In this document: positions 62,281 to 64,000 of the stretch, piece after piece | Numbering within the stretch: position 1 is the stretch's first letter | How the letters are laid out: each line of letters begins with the position of its first letter | Assembly (NCBI GenBank): GCA_036244855.1 | Contig: BQKZ01000351.1 | Span: forward strand, 1 to 64,000 | From: Temnopleurus reevesii | Lineage: Eukaryota; Echinodermata; Echinoidea; Temnopleuroida; Temnopleuridae | Reading direction: 5' to 3' | Length of the DNA: 64,000 bases | Position numbers and translations under genes: made by a program | The notes under the pieces: model-generated | The model's database searches: none | Told to the model about the DNA's origin: nothing | The model's input: only the letters and a program-made list of their open reading frames with translations

Positions 62281-62943
62281 ACGTACTTGTAGATCTGTAA
62301 ATTCATATGAAAGGTACTGCTTAAGTCTGGCATAGGGCTAAATTAACTCAGCTCAAAACTCAGCAGCTTCACAATAAGCTTGAAACTTTGAAAAAGCTCT
62401 GCCGTAAACAGAGGCTTGTTCAGAAGTTTAGTGTCACAGGTGTGACTGTCTCTCACATAAAGCGTTTACGGAAGAAAGCAGGAGCTCAGCCACTTCGCAG
62501 CAACGTTGCACCTTTGATAGAAGGGCTCACTGAAAAAGCTCTCCCGCAACGCAACTTGTACAAAATTATTTTTACCTCTTACACATAAGGTAATTTTAAA
62601 CTTTAAAAACAAAATATAACAAGAATTACTTCTCCTTCTGTTGATCTTCCTCCGCAGTGTTAGCGCTTAAATATTAGGGGAGTTAAAAATCTTCAAATTT
62701 AACAGTACAGATAACAGTACATATAAACAAGGTGATAAAACACATGCAAATCAATTGGAAACGAACTCATGAACATTTAGTTTCAGAGAAAAATTTATAT
62801 CTTAACATTTCCTGAATCAGGCGAGAGAATAGTAAAATCTTGAGTGTTAGATGAAAAAAACAACTGTTAGCCAGTCAATACTTATCAACATGTGTATTGA
62901 CACTTATAAATAACTATAATTCACTGAAAAGTATGGTACTCAC

Positions 62944-63000
62944 TTGAGTCTACCCATCTTGGCCTCTAGTTTCTCAGTTTCTGATTTTACTCTGTCAACT
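62944..63000 (-). CDS. Candidate coiled-coil exon of unknown gene
   Basis: On the minus strand a CATATCAG acceptor and a GTGAGTACC donor frame 57 nt, starting and ending in phase 2. It reads VDRVKSETEKLEAKMGRLK, a charged heptad-like segment typical of a coiled coil. I do not recognise the protein. Its phase would also fit Numb exon 2 (AA|G, Lys), so it could be an upstream alternative exon of Numb, or belong to a separate gene beyond 64000. No other exon of it was found. Confidence 0.35.
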
Positions 63001-64000
63001 CTGATATGAAGAATATATTGACATCAACTCATGAGTAGAATAACACAGTTATTGTTTATATCCAATGAATATTCCACAAGTCCAAATTAGCAAAGAGGAG
63101 TCAAAACCACCATCATCATCATATATGTTCCAGAGAGCTTCCAATAATAATAGCTTGCTTGCCACTGGGAGAATAGTGTACATGAAATACTTCCCTGTGC
63201 TAATACTACAGTAACTGATGCCACTAGCACAGTTTGGTGTATATACAAAGTTTTATGACGCTTCAGTAACCTCGAAAAACCCATGCAAATAACTTTCTCG
63301 CATACCAGAGTGCTTAGGTTGAGATTAGGGCATTCAAACAGTGGGGGAGTGTTCCAATGAATGCACCAAGCTTGTCTGTGTATTGTGTGTGTAGTGTGTG
63401 GTTGTGTATAATAGTGAATAAAGGGTTTGCAGAGTGTATGGCCTAATTCTTTTCTGTTTTGAATCCTACAAAATCTTTGCTTTTGGATATGCTAATTTTG
63501 GAGGTGACTCATATAGTTACATCTTATTTTACACTGAATACATTCTAGGATGAATGAAGCGGGAATCCCTAAATTTCTCCAAGCACCCTCGCAAATACAC
63601 CCCTAAAATAAAGTGGAAGATATGATAGTCCTGAGGGGAGCATTATCTCCCCTATGAAGCATCATCCAAATATGTTGTAATTACAAAATCGGAAATGAAA
63701 TGAAACTAAAACTACACATCTGATCACTAAAATTATAGGAATTTATGATTTATTGTAGTGACTACAAATCAATTCTAATTCAATCACTTCCTTTAGGATA
63801 GTTTTATTACTTTGATAATAAAATGAGGTACTTGAAAGAAATGATGAACTAAGTTCAATGGAATCATAAAAGGCCCACATGTGTTTGCATGAGTGGTCAG
63901 AATAGATGTAAAGTGGGTGGGTGTATTCATCAGGCATTGTTTGCACCTGAGCTTTGCATGGATTAGCTGTCATCAGGTTCATTCTTCAAAAGATCAAAGG
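63001..64000. other. Non-coding end of the window
   Basis: Apart from a GT-rich patch at about 63375-63415, I see nothing in it. The exon that precedes 62944-63000 would lie further right. Confidence 0.5.

Larger units (their letters stand above)
56020..62943. other. Non-coding upstream of the candidate Numb start
   Basis: No exon seen. Contains a T-rich/C-rich tract (56740-57420), the truncated CAGGG MITE at 58450-58532, TACATG tracts, and TTGCAATTGATC repeats at 61590-61742 and 62108-62280. Confidence 0.5.

Noticed and set aside
62388..62588. 66-codon plus-strand ORF, and a minus-strand frame after TTTTTCAG at about 62535
   Set aside because: Neither gives a recognisable protein. The minus-strand frame could follow the 62944 exon in phase, but ends after about 20 codons with no homology; too weak to call.

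Overview
The window is animal nuclear DNA: AT-rich, long introns with GT..AG borders, and many short non-autonomous DNA transposons. Marine deuterostome gene models, repeated TACATG tracts, and neighbouring allele-like copies that differ by a few percent suggest a highly heterozygous marine invertebrate, most likely an echinoderm such as a sea urchin. That is an inference; nothing in the sequence names the species.

Three protein-coding genes can be read with confidence. (1) A replication-independent histone H3.3 gene on the minus strand (3358-4915, three coding exons, 136 codons). (2) An MCFD2-like EF-hand secretory-pathway gene on the plus strand (first coding exon 11254-11420, then two alternative terminal exons, 13441-13822 and 15432-15729). 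A second, partial copy lies at 7071-9730 and is probably the other allele placed in tandem by the assembler. (3) The cell-fate determinant and endocytic adaptor Numb on the minus strand. Its eight core coding exons run from 45730 down to 25392, and a TATA-driven first exon candidate sits at about 55910-55989. Exons with this start give a 608-residue model with a basic N-terminus, a PTB domain, three RxxSxR-type phosphorylation sites and C-terminal NPF motifs.

Layout: 1-3357 lies downstream of H3.3; 3358-4915 is H3.3; 4916-7070 is upstream sequence with a perfect 67-bp-arm hairpin element; 7071-9730 is the duplicate MCFD2 allele; 9732-15729 holds the MCFD2 promoter region and gene; 15730-25391 is non-coding, rich in MITEs and probably includes the long Numb 3' UTR; 25392-45730 is the Numb exon region; 45731-64000 is the Numb 5' part plus non-coding sequence, with one further candidate exon at 62944-63000.

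The three genes do not form a pathway. H3.3 is chromatin, MCFD2 is an ER-to-Golgi cargo receptor subunit, and Numb is an endocytic regulator of Notch signalling. The most unusual structures are: tandem copies of the 3' ends of three successive Numb exons, one still open and phase-matched; the two alternative EF-hand terminal exons of MCFD2; an H3.3 with Glu in place of Asp81; and several very young-looking foldback elements. Assembly marks are also clear: seven isolated single-N joins, and an exact Tn5/Nextera junction adapter beside an 83-N gap.
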